DNA from: Rhipicephalus microplus
Lineage: Eukaryota > Arthropoda > Arachnida > Ixodida > Ixodidae
NCBI RefSeq assembly: GCF_043290135.1
Contig: NC_134709.1
Coordinates: 63,009,056 to 63,073,055 of the forward strand
Length of the DNA stretch: 64,000 nt
Reading direction: 5' to 3'
The translations under genes were made by a program, and so were the position numbers. Of the stretch, positions 1 through 12,800 are shown piece after piece (the first letter of the stretch is position 1; every line of letters starts with the position of its first letter). The notes beneath the pieces were generated by a model. That model did not search any database and was not told where the DNA came from. It saw nothing but the letters and a program-made list of their open reading frames with translations.

Positions 1-688
1 CAAGAAATGTTGAATCAGCAACTCGCTGGATGGCACTGAAGACAACACACTGTGGAAGGCGGCCAACGACAAACTCTCGTCTTCAAAAGACAGTGGTGCT
101 TCGTCGGACCAATAGGAGCAGTTGCGATGGTGGTTAAGGGAGCTCCGACGATCGGGGTGCGGTGCGCCTAATTTACTATTAAATGTGGTTCGACAGTTTT
201 GGGTTGTTTTCCTTTTTTTTTTCTTTTTTGGTAACCTGAACTTGGGGGGTCGACCTATATTCTCACTCGACCTATAGTCCGGTTTATACGGTATTTAGCA
301 GTAAAAAAAAAATCACAGCTTTGCCGCAAAGGTGAAGCAATGAACGCGATAGCAGCAAAATGAAAGGTCAAGCGCAGAATTGAACTGTCTTCTCGCGGCT
401 AAATTGGTATTCTTTATGCTGTGGAAGGCTAGTTTGCTGAGAGTAGCAGAATTGTTTCTCACTTCAGTGGACCTATACTATACACTCAAACCTAAATGCA
501 ACGAAACATCGATTGTAAAGAAGTAAATAAAAAATAGTCTTGCAAAGATGCACAGTGTCTTGCAAAGATGCACAGTGTCAGGAATAACCTTTATAATGAA
601 TTTTCGGATATAACAAACTTGCTTTCTAGTAACATGCAACTTTGTTATAGTATAGAGTTTTGAGTGTGCTTTGCAATCTCTGCTGCAG
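1..688 (+). other. RanBP3 intron upstream of first visible exon
   Basis: No exon or repeat family is recognised. It contains a perfect 20-bp tandem duplication at 539-578 (cttgcaaagatgcacagtgt twice). Confidence 0.5.
539..578. repeat. 20-bp perfect tandem duplication
   Basis: The unit cttgcaaagatgcacagtgt occurs at 539-558 and again at 559-578. Confidence 0.9.
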
Positions 689-761
689 GAACCACTCGCC
701 ACACGCAGCAGCGCCCCCTGATGGGTTTGTCTTTGGTGAGAACCTGCGAGAGCGGGCTGCG
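689..761 (+). CDS. RanBP3: RanBP3 exon 1 of those in window (FVFG repeat)
   Basis: The acceptor is tgctgcag/G and the donor GCG/gtaagt. The first base completes a codon from an upstream exon outside the window, and the exon ends in phase 0. It encodes a short proline/alanine linker followed by DGFVFGENLRERAA, matching the FVFGQNLRDR-type repeat of vertebrate RanBP3. This repeat resembles FG-type nuclear-transport motifs. Confidence 0.85.
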
Positions 762-3700
762 GTAAGTAACCTTGTTTGCAATTTAGCTTGCCTCCTTTGC
801 CGTTACTCGAAGATAAATACTATTCGAGGACTGTGGGTATTGATAAATGGCTGTCATTTCGATTGTTGAATGCCCTCGCATGGTTTCCTTTTTTTCTGCT
901 GCACAATAGTAGGGGTTCACTTAAATCTAAGTTGACTGACAACTTTGTAAGCGCATTGAATTGTCTTCTGGCAACCCTCTTATCAATAGTTTTGCCATCA
1001 AAGGTGCGTCATTTTGAGAAGAGATGGAGACCCAAGTTTAATATTTAGATTTGGTGGCCAAAATTGTCACATCCGGATGTTAGTGGGATGCCATAGATTT
1101 GTCGTTTACTTTTATTTTGTATAATTTTGTGCTTCCTTATGTCCTCGTTGGTCTAGTCAATGTTCTGCACTCAGGATCTTGGCTTTATTCCACGTAGAAC
1201 GGTGCTTAAAAGCCACCTTCGCTGCAGTACACTGGTGTCCTGTGGAAGAGTGTAATATAATTGGGAAGGGGCTGTTAGCGCCAGGCACGGGACACACCAC
1301 ATGTTGTTTAGCTACTCGTGCGTGTATGCCCCCCCATAATTATGAATACTTGTATGATCGCTGACATCCATTATAAGGTTACTTTAAATCATTTGGAGCA
1401 GCGAATGACATTTCTGCTGCCTTAAAAAAAAAAAAAAAAAACTTGTGTACCATTTTTTTTTTTTTTTTGCTACCTCTACACTAGGGTTTTACGAAGCTCC
1501 GGAATTTCAAGGTCGCCAGCATGGCAGAGTCACATTTGAATTCGCAGAGTATTTCAAAGGATTCAACAGGTGCGAGAAATGCTCATGTGGACTTCGATCA
1601 TCATTGTTTGCTAAGTGGAGTAATTCAGGATACTACTTCTATTGTAAGAGCAGTGCTCATGTCCTCTCTGCTCGATTTAGGTGAATTGAATGTTTTGTAC
1701 ATACATTTCTTTCTAAATGTAATTTTTTTATACTGCTTTAAATTTGGTCTTACGTGATAATTTTTTTCCCCTATAGCCTAATCCAGATTTAGATTTTAGT
1801 GCTCCAGAAGTAGCATTTTGCTGCTCCAAAAATTGCTGCCAATTCTATTTTGGCTGTTGCATCCTCGTTTCATGTGACCCTAAGCTTTTTTTCATAAATG
1901 CACATGTCTTTAATATTCATTAGTGTCGCCGAATTGAATGATAAGTACTCAGGCAATGTAGCACAATTCCTTACATGCTGCAGAACTTCGAAGACACCTC
2001 GTCGGACTCCTCGGTTGCGCCAACGTCGACAGAGCTCTCCTTCCAGCAGTTCCAGCAACAGGCCAGTGGAAGCACCGTTGCCGCCACGGAGCAGCCTGTT
2101 GATGTCTCATCTGCAGGTGAGTGGAAAGCTGTTGCGTTGACTACCGAAGAAAATGAAAAACCTGACAATAGGGCTGCTTGGTTCAGCGTGATCCCTTTGC
2201 TTTGTTCAAACTATAAAAAGATCGGATACCGTGAGAAAACACAGTTGCACAACACAGTGGTGTGGCTACTGACTATTCAATGTGGTGACAAACTGAAGGC
2301 ATATGCACATGCTCAGAGTTGCCATACATATTGACTCCACCTAGTCGTGCTGATAAGTTCTATTTCTTTCTAGCATACCATATTTACTCGCATAATCCTC
2401 GCACTTTTTTTGCCGCAAAACTGATGCAAAGTTGGGGAGTGCGAGAATTACGCGAGGAAAACTTTCCGCGAAAATGTACCGAGCGAAAAAGAAAACAAAG
2501 TGGCCGCAAATCGGGGTTCTCACACCAGCAACTTACAGCAAGCTTGTGGGGTCTCGACGTGGCGAGCGAGCACCACGCCACGCTCTTAGAGTGAACAGAC
2601 ACAGAAGACGCGGTCGGTACAAACCAAATAACATACATAGCTTATTTAACTAATTTAGACAACGATATCGTCTGCCGAATGATACATCAATTGTATTTAA
2701 CACGCTACCATACAAACAACATAACACATTAACACACCAAACACAATAACATGACAGACACCATAACACACCCAAGGCGGCGGCGCCAACGCTTGACTTA
2801 CCACGTGGGCCCCCCCGGCGCGCAGGCCCGCGGTGCCACGCGCGGAGCCGACCCACGCTAGAGACAACCCTTCGCAGCAGCCGCCATGCGCAGCAAGAGA
2901 CTCGCTCAACTCTCGCCCGCCACCAAGGCCTGCCTTCCGCCAGGGGTGACCGCCAACGCCACCATTCTACCAACAGTGGTACTCAACGCGAACATGCCAT
3001 CTATCGCTCGGCGGTCGTCACCCAAAATGCGGCCTTGGTGCGAGACACGTGCGCCACACGGCGCAAACAACTTTACAGAGGGTGTCAGCACCCCCACAAG
3101 CTTTAAAAAGTACTAATTAGAACTTACCTCAACAATAAAAGCAGAGGTTCAACACAAGGCAAGATTTATTTGAGACACAAAAAGTGGAAGCAAATAGTCA
3201 AGAATTGAAATACCATACGCAAAGCTTGTGGGCATTAAGGGGGGACGTGGCAAGTAAAACTAATTTTTTTATTAATGTACTGTTTGTGATGAAATTTGGT
3301 GTGTGTATGTGGATGATTGTGAGGATTCCAAATATGAAAACCGTTTTCAAATACCTCTTGTACTTTTTGAGTTACAAGCATAATTATACTAATTAAGCTC
3401 TTCACACTTAAAGAGATAATTATTGCTAAATGAAATTATTTTTTCATATTATTATGTTCCCAAAGCATCAACTTGTGCAAAGAAGCTATTAGTTGATTTT
3501 TCTAGTTCTTGTAACCATAAATAAAATTTCCAAAACATGGATGTTGTTTTGCGCACACATCGCAGTAATTATAAAATGTGTTCTAAAAATTTTAAATGAT
3601 GAGTAAGAAGAGAGATAAAGCTTTATTGCACTGCTAAAGGCCTCCTGAGCCTAGTGCAAAAAACGGAACGACTCTATCAGTCTTTGTTAAAAAATGACAG

Positions 3701-6700
3701 ATGTTCTAGCGAAGGCACATAGGCGAAAATCAAGAGTTGAGAAAACTGACTTTGAAAGTTCACTCTTGTTTGGAAGTTCACAACATGCCTAAAACACTCA
3801 GAATCCTCCTGGGCAGTAATCCTGAGATGCTGTGGCCTTGGCCTCTGTAGAGCGCAACCCAGTTTTGCGCTTCTTTGTCGTGGAACAATGCGCCTTTTGA
3901 GCCCTCTTCACCCTTTTGGCATCCTTTTCGGCTGCTCGCCGCAAAGAGCAGTCTCCTGGATTGAAGCCCAGTTGAGCAGTGATCTCTTGCAGCGCACTCT
4001 TGCAGCCACCATTGAAACGGCAGACTGCATCTGCAACTGCACTTTCCACACTTCGAAGGGAGGCGAACTGGCTCTTGGACTGGAGTGACCAAATGAGGCT
4101 GTTCATACTCTCCACAGCGTTCTGGGTTTTTCCCTGCGCACACCTTTCAAGGAGCTCTTTGTTCGAGAGGCGCTTGTAGATTGGCAGCAGTGCCCCTCGC
4201 ACGTGAGGGGGCAGTTTATGTTTGTGAGGCGGCAGCGGCTCTCCCTTGGCCAATGCCTGATTGTGCGGGCACCAGGAGTCAGTCCCACTTGGGCACAGGT
4301 CGTGGTGTGGATCCTGGTCTGTGGATGTTACATGGTAATAAGTGGCCATGATGGCCCTCTCCATGCCAGGAACATCGTTGGGGTGGCTCTTAATGGCCCA
4401 GCCATAATAATTCGTCAACTTCTTTATAAGGCCCTGCGTCAGCCGGCCTTTGCCACCCATGCTCAGTCCTCGGCCTTTGGATTTGTGCTCATCAAGAAGG
4501 TTGCGCAAGGAAGTGCCCATTCTTTTTTTCACATGGTTCACACACTCCTGTTTCTTAATCAACATGTAGCCATACACCTTGTCTTGCGTGAGGGCAAGGT
4601 ACGTACGGCTGTCACCGTCGCAGAGCACATTGATGTATCGAAGCTTGTACTTGGTAAACGATCTTTCAAACATGATCCTCGCTGCTTCTACTTCCATTTG
4701 GCCTGCATTAGCATCGGTGTTCTTTTGGCACTGTGGCTTGTGTTTCTCAAGCCACTCCTCATAGTTGTCGTCACCAGGCTTGGGGCCAACAGCACAGCCT
4801 TGGCAGTAGTTGGACAGGACACAGTGGTCCAAGACCAAGCCTGTGTACAGCTCGATTACACAGCCCACGCCAATATGACTTCTGTGCCCCCTCGTCATCC
4901 ACGTGCCGTCGTAAATGACGTCAATGTTGCCTGGCACTCCTCCTAGGTCCTTGTAAATGTCATGCACCTTCTGTGCACTTTCTGCTTCAATGCGGGTGGC
5001 AGCTGATGTGGTGGCAGGGTGGCTGTACTTCCTTTGCAGTCTCTGGTAGGACTTGTGGTGCAGTGCTCGATGCGAAATGTCCATCGCAGAAAAAATGTCA
5101 TTTATGGCAGATTGTTTTCTGCCAACTGACTGCACAGCCCTCAAAGCACGCACGTTTACCTCAAAGGGGTTCGTTTTTTGTTGCCCGGAGCACCTCGGGG
5201 ACGACCACGCACTGTTCACTATGCCACAATTGTCACAAAAAAGTTCCATCCTCGCCGCGAGTCCAAGGCAGTGCGTAGTCTCGAGGCGTATCGACCCTTC
5301 GTCGCACTTGTTGCACTTTACTGACGAAAGCAGACCGTTCAGCATCTTCTTATTTACAATGAAGAATGTGGAGTCCTTACCGCCGTCATTTTCGTCGCAG
5401 CCTTCGTTCAGAAGCTCGAGCTTCCGCTTTGAAGCGGACTTCGATGCTACGGCATCCAAAACATCCCGCCTTGTCTGCGCCCGCTGCGCGATTTCTTCAC
5501 TGCTCGGAATCTGGGCCGAAACTCGCGATAGAATGTTCGACGCGCGCACGCCCGGAGTTGCAACGGCTGCCGACGCGGTGCCACCGCAATCGGGTTCGCG
5601 AGAGCGTCCATCACGGTCGACGGCATCCGGCGGTCTGACATACGACGATGTGGCACATTCCACACTCTCGGCCTCACAACAATCAGCGAAGGGTCTGAGT
5701 AGAGGCTCCGTGACGCTTGAAGAGCATGCTCCGTTCGGAACTGCGACTGGGACGGCAGCCGCAGTCGTCTGCCCTTTGTTCCAAGCTTTCCGACGCTTGC
5801 CGTACTTGTGGACGCTCCGGAACTTTTTTTGCGACAACATAGCACCGCAGTATGAGCAAGCACTCAGAAGAGACCACTGATGTAAACAAAGCTTGGTAAA
5901 AAAAGCACGCGAACTATCACAAAAACAGCCAACTGGCAAAAAACGAAGCGCACGCCAGATGATTCTCGACTCGGCGGCCGCAGATGCGCTCGCGCTTCCA
6001 AGGTTGCCAAGGTGCGCGGCGCAGCTTTGACCAGTAAGAGGTCGCGCCTGCTACCACGTGACCCGCGCAGCCAATTGCCGTTCTTCGTTTTCGTTTTTTT
6101 ACTTGCTCCTCGCGCTTTTATTTTCACTCGGCGAAATACGAGACCGCGACCATCGGGAAGCCGGCTTTCTCCTCTTTCCAAAGCTACCAAAATGGCGGCC
6201 CACGGTCAACAACTTGGCGCGTTTGTGCGGCGTGAACAACACCGTTTCAGGGGCTTTTTTTTTCGCACTTTTCGGCGACTAGCCTCGGCAAAAACACTAT
6301 TTGCGGGATTTGTAGCGCACGTTTCGCTGTAATATTTTAGAACAAGGAAGTTGAAGGTCTGAAGATTACGAAAAAAAATAAATCAGAAAATCGCATATTT
6401 TGACCAAAATCGGCACTTTACTTGCCGCGCCCCCCCTTAAGGGCGTAGCGGTAGCGTTCGACGCTCAACAGGAGCCCTCAAAAGGTAAGCGTAGAACGTC
6501 AGTATTGGGCTGATGGCTGTTTAGCAGAATCGTCCGCAGTTTTCTTCTGAAGAAATAAAGTTTACCATTAATCCCAGTTTTAGGCACACGGCAGGCCCAA
6601 CGCGTCTTGGTGGCTTTTAGCTGCCGTCACCAGTGGCGAACACAAAACTCGTAGACTCCGAACGGCCTACCGGCGGCCCTGCTGCCGTTGTTTAGTGCAT

Positions 6701-9700
6701 GATCTATCACTTGGAACTTGAAGCAGCCGTGTAGCTTCAGTATCACCCCATAAAGTGCCAAGATTACCGACACAGCTTACAAAACACGCCGCAACACGCA
6801 CTGGCCATTTCTGCTTGGCTTGGATTGGATTGAATCTGCATGCAGTAGTACGCTTGATGCTTAAGAGATGGCGCGCGCTATCATCATCAGTGGCTGGAAC
6901 GAGCAGACGACATTATTGCGGCAGTTTTCGGGGTTGTGATAATTACTCGAGGAAAAAAAAGAAATCATATTTTTCTTGGGCGAAGTGGGGGGTGCGAGAA
7001 TTATGCAAGTTCGAGGATTACGCGAGTAAATACGGTAGCGCCTTTGCAGCTTTTCCGTAAGGAGCGCTTTGGCTACCTCCTTTTTCATTTGGTTGCTCGA
7101 CGGGTGCTCAAGTTTTGTTTCTTGAGGCACTGAACAGCACTTGCTTCAGTGTTCACCAATTATGATGGAGCTTGGAGGAGGCCCCAATCGTGTCGTTGCT
7201 CTTCCAGTGTCTGGTGCTTTCTGTTGTATTGCACAAATAAAGTAGGTCTTGCTTTGAGTGACAGCAACAAACACACCAAATAAAATTTTCGTTGCCCAGA
7301 AAACATCACTATACAGTTGAACACGGTTATATCGAACCCTTATACTGTATTTACTCTCGTAATGACCCACCTTTTTTTTTTTTCAAAAAAGTTGACGCCA
7401 ATTTAAAAGTAGGGCTCATTACGCGGAAGAAAAAAGTCACTGGAGTTATAACAGCATAAATTTCTGGTGACAACTTTCCTTGTTTTGACCCGTGAAATGC
7501 GAGACAAATTTTTTTTGCAGCCCGAAGCTCTTTTTGTTTTGTCCCGTAAAGAAAGTGCATGGATTGACGCCGAAATGTCGTCCAGCCGCTTGGTTCCTAT
7601 GCTCTAAGGCATGCTGTTAGTAACCAGCCGTGTAGCTAGCGTACCGGCCAAACTCGTCCTGTGCTGCAGGTGTCACAACAAATCCAACAATGAAAACGCA
7701 GCGTCGGATGGTGGCACACAAACGTTGTGTTAGACATTGCGGGTGCACAACGCGCCGTCAGCATGATGGGTGCAGTTGCGCTTAGCATAGGTCCGAGATG
7801 TTGAGTGCGCGGTGTATTTCACGACGCAGCACGAGCGCCATTTTGGACATCGCGCACTTTGTCTTTGTGCGGCTGTGTTTGCGTGGCGCTATCAGCAAAG
7901 ATGTTTCTCCTGCATTCGACAGATGGCGCTTTGTCGTACAAGGCGTGACTTTCAAATTTTAATTGACGTTGTCCACGCTCGCGCTGCCTTGCAACCGTTT
8001 AGCATGATTGCATAACTATCTTTGGCTTTCATTGCGTTGTTATTTTGTCATATAATGGCTTGATTTTTAACGTTGTTTCGATCATTAACAGCCCTAACTA
8101 TCATACCGAAATAAAATTAACAGATATATTTAGAAAAGTTTTTTCTTTTTCTTTTTTTCAAACATCAAGGTTGGGGGGTGAGTCCATTATGTGAGTGGGT
8201 TCATTATGCGAGTAAATACGCCATACCGAGTTTTCGGGTATATCGAACTCAAAAGTTATCCCCTTCAAATTTCTTTGTAAAAGTATAAAAACTCGCACGT
8301 TTATATCGAATGGTATTTTTACCCTCCTTCGGATGTATAGAACGCCACGTGAGCTGGAAAGTGCGCGTTAGCTCGTGCAAGTTGGAAGGCGCGATTTGGC
8401 ACTCACAGCGTCCTATGCGTGGCACCACGCCTCCGCCAAAACCCAAAACGCTCAAAAAAAGGTAAGGGCAAGAGGGCTCGGACTGCACAATCTCTAACCT
8501 GCGGCAAGGACTTTTATGTTTGTTTGTTCCTCTTTCTCTCATACTTTCCCCGCGTACCCGTCGACTTGGAGAGCAGAAATGAAGGAGCCGACATCCTCCT
8601 CTTTTCGTCTTTTATTTTTGGTTGCTGTTTTGTGAGTTTTGATCAGGCAACCACAGCTCGCTTTTCGCTGATGCCCTCGCAGGTGGCTATCGCCTCGCGA
8701 GCACTTTGTATTTTGTTACATCTGTTGTCGCGTCGCCTACGTACCACCCCATGTGTAGCATTTAAACCGTTGCAGACTCCTTGAATTGTCGAATTCTCGT
8801 GTAGCTATGGCCAGCGTCAAGAAGCTCAAGAGCCTTGACTTTGCGGCGAAGTTGAAGGCTATTCAGAGGGTTGAAGCGGGCTAAAAATGTTCGATTGTCG
8901 CGGACGACTTCGGGATACCACGAAGCACTCTGAGTACCTTGTTGAAAAACAAGGCAGATATTGGATGCAAGGACATACTTGGTTGGATTGCTCCGCTGCC
9001 CTCTTTTGCGCAGCCCGCTGCCGCTTTCGCGTATTCTTTTTTTATTGTTATTCTTGTACTCCACTCAACGAAATCAGTAAAACATTGCTGCAGCTTCTTC
9101 CCTGACTGTATGAAGTGCTGAATAATTGCCATGAAAAATGTTATGCTCTTCACAATGCGTGACTGCCAGCGTCAACTGCTATGACCACCTAAATGAAGAA
9201 AAAAAAATCACGGCTGCTGAGCGCGCCGTCTTTAAAAAGTGACGACTCATTCTGTGTTGAATTGAAACATCAAATGAGTATTAATCATAAAGAAACCTAT
9301 TTTCGCTGCAAGAGGTGCGCGCAACCACGCTGCTTCATTCATTGTAAATTTGCATCTAAAAACGGGCCGCAGTGGACATGACAAGCATGTGCAAATTACA
9401 TTTATGTCAAGCACACACAGCACAAGCGGATTCCCCGCTTTGTGGGAAGCAACACAGCATTCTTACAGCCACATGCAGCCGCAACCTTTCTGTTATGATT
9501 GCGGGCAAACGGGAAAATCGCGCACGTGCGTGCCTCATTCAGAGTTGTAACTCTTCTCTGTGGCACGCTTCTAATATCTATTGTGCAAAATTTCTACGGT
9601 GTTCACACATTGCACATTTGGTGTTCATACGGAGTTCACACATTGCACATTATCCATCCACACATAGGTCAAAATTATGAATTATCAGTTCGGTTTCAGA

Positions 9701-9836
9701 GCTTCTACAGAGGGGTAAATCATAATTTAAAAATGTGATCAGCCAGCCGTATCATGTTACGCCCTTGAGCATGCTGGAAAGTCTTGCGAACTGTGATTAA
9801 GCTGCAATATCATGTTTCAGTAAAATTGCATATGTC

Positions 9837-9867
<31 letters not shown>

Positions 9868-12800
9868 GCAGTTTCATTCAAAAGCTGTTCGATATTTCAC
9901 GGCAGCTTTTTGAAGACAAATCAGTCTTTGAAGCTGACCATGTTTTCGCCTGTAGATCAAAACAACATTAGAAGGAAGTGACAGTGGCTATGGGCCCATT
10001 CTATATACAGATGTAATCTATAAGCAAGAAACACTGTAAGCTGTAGTCGCGGAAGGCGGGCATGTTGGTAGAAATTTTTTTCGGAGGGGGCACCACCTTG
10101 ATTAGAACGGGGTCCCGGCAGGCAGGTGTGGGCGACCGTTATTTTGTGCGCTATATACCATGAGAAAACTTGGGAGGGGAGGGGGGGGGGCACAGGCTTG
10201 GTGTGCCATGCCGTGGCTACGCCACTGGCGGATGGAAACCCGCCTGGTTGGGTACACACATGGTGACGGACGTCTGGGGAGGAGGACGGTGGGGGCGCAG
10301 ACTACGGTAAAAGTTACCCTGGCGAGAAAAAATAAGCTTTAGCGAAGATTAGAGCGGTACATGTATGATGTAAGAAAGAAAGTTTCGTCGAATGCACTGG
10401 CCGTACACGCAGAAGCAACTGACCAGGAAATAGACCGGAATAGGGTAGAAATAACGAAAACAATACAAAAAAAAAGAAACTGGACTTCCGAGCTATATCT
10501 TAACTCTCTGACGACTCAGAGTCCCATTTTAAAATACAGTCGATCCTGGATACATCAAACTGGGGTATTATATAGAAATGTTGGCTATATCGAACAGTTC
10601 AAAATCTCTATGAATTTTCCCATGAAAAAGGATGGGACCGATGCACCCATATATCGAACTCCCGCACAGCAGGACATCCGCTATATCAAACGCTGTGCTG
10701 CACCGAAGCCCAGAAAGTGCACTTTTCCTAGCAAATAGGTATTGATCAGTCTTAGGCCACGTTCTAACAAGTTCCAATCCTCTTTCGCGCGCAGGCGGCA
10801 AAAAAACGGCGTCAATTCATCCCGCTGATCTGGTTCGTTGCGCGGTGCTTGCGAGTAGATTGGTACATTTGATGCGCGATCTGCAGGTCTTAGCACGCTG
10901 GCATAGTGTTTTCCAAAAGACCGATTGCCGAGGGCACTGAAAGAGAATGCGAAGTGACTCGGTGATCTCTGTGCAATGTTCGCATGTGCTTCGCATTCCC
11001 TTTCTTGTTTGTTAGTGCACAATGACATGCGAGCTTGAAAAGTATGACCTTCGAGATGTGCAACCTTGTGACGTATCTTTTTTAGTGTTTTTGATTTCAG
11101 AATGTGTGCCTCAGAAGCTACGTTTTTTTTATTGTTTCGCATTAAAACCGCTAAAAGCAGTGGCGGCAAGCTACAAAGCCACAGTGACATCAATATCACC
11201 AGCATGTCGACAGTGAGAACTGCGACGAACTCGGCGTTGCGTCTCTTGCGCTTTGTGGTCTTCTCGCCTCACTCCTGATAATCCTCGTTCGGAAGTTGAA
11301 CTCAACGTTGTTCCTCACGCAGCGATAAAAATTATGACTGGCGCTTGGAGCGACATCAAGTAAAACACTGTCATAAACATTCCTTGAGGGCCACGTGACG
11401 CCTCTGGTTCGTCATGACCGCTGACAACGGCGTACCATGCCTCAGTGAATTCTGCGACTTATCAGCGTTTCCGGGCACCATCTCGGACAGTAGTGACTTC
11501 ATCGGTACAGATGACAATGTTTCTGACTGCATCGATGCTGAAATTTTGGCTGCCGTTGTTGGTGCCCTGAAAGTGTAGCCGTGCGGTTATGAATGTGCCA
11601 ACGCCTTTGCTTTCGCTGCTAACCAAGCTTATGCCGTGCTACAAAGCTTGCGGTGGTGTTCTGCGTCCATAAACGTTGTGGCTAAAGGAGCCAAGTTCGC
11701 TTATTTGAAAAGCTTCAATGATATTAAGGATGACTCGAACTTGATGGCGTGCAAGAAGCAAGACAAGTTTACAGACTAAATAAAGTGTGGTAACCAGCAG
11801 TTCGCACTTTGTTTTTGAGCGAATCATTATGTTAGCTCTTGTAACGATTTCTGAGGCCTGAAATTCTTCAATTTAAGCCTTAAATATGCATATTTTGTAT
11901 TTCGAACTCTCGATATATCGAACTATTTTGCAATCCCCTTCGAGTTCGATATATCCGGATTCGATATATCCGGGATCGGCTGTATACATTATCGAACTGT
12001 TTACACATTCATTTTTCATTGTGAGCAAAGGTCGTGCGCGGAAACTTAAATGTTCTGCTTTTATGTGAGCATTTATGGACTGTGCCCAGTTTAACCCCAT
12101 GGGCTCGAAATGACAACGACAACAACAAAGAAAGAGAGAGGTGACAGTGGCACTGCTAGCGGCCGCAACAGTGCCATCACGTACGTAGCGCGCTGTGACA
12201 CGCCGCCGGTAATGTTCACTGCAACTTTCCGCATTGTGTAGTCTGCAGTAGTCCGCACAGATGAAGACGGAGCAATACAACGCTGTTAAAAAAATGACAA
12301 CACCGCGAAGTCGGCGTTAAAAAACAACGCACGCAACCTCCAGCATTCCTTCACCGGAGCGAGGCTAGATCACGTGATCCAACCACAGACGTCACAGCGA
12401 TTGCAGCGCTTGCGCCTCCAGTGGTGGGCCTTGCGCCCAATATCAAGGGAAAGGCGGCGGAGCAGTTAATGTCGGTAGCCTGTCATGTGTGCGCTTCTGC
12501 CCACGGGAATGTAGGAAAGGCACTGTATGCCTGATTTTTAGAAGTGCGTGCGAAGAACATTTGGGTGGGTGGTCCGATGCTGATGGCCAAAGCGAAATGG
12601 TTTGCCGCTGCACTTGGTGAAACAAAGCGGATGGCTTCACCGATTCAAGCTGCGCTACAACATCGTTGGCAAAGCCATTTCTGGCTAAAGCGAAGCTGTC
12701 AACAGCCAGGACATCCAGCGGTAAATGACGAAAGAGTGGCTGGAAATCTCCGCAAAGTTTTCTCCCGTGGAGATTTTCAATGCCTGGAGAGACGTGGAGA

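Larger units (their letters stand above)
2378..7035. mobile_element. DNA transposon with TATTTACTCGCRTAATC ends, split by a MULE insertion
   Basis: The left end (ccatatttactcgcataatc at 2378) and the right end (reverse complement ccgtatttactcgcgtaatc, ending 7035) are inverted repeats. Each abuts a TA dinucleotide (2376-2377 and 7036-7037). Sub-terminal gagtgcgagaattacgcgag and gggtgcgagaattatgcaag blocks also recur near the two ends. Without the MULE at 3235-6440 the element is about 1.45 kb. No transposase was recognised in it, so it is probably non-autonomous. The same end family bounds 7345-8223. A composite of two elements cannot be excluded. Confidence 0.65.

Noticed and set aside
5841..5939. 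Extra 33 residues at the MULE transposase N-terminus
   Set aside because: They start at TTG. The first ATG is at 5840, and the basic N-terminal region begins after it.
10681..11205. 174-codon minus-strand frame
   Set aside because: It lies antisense to a Tigger-like element and shows no domain or splice signals.
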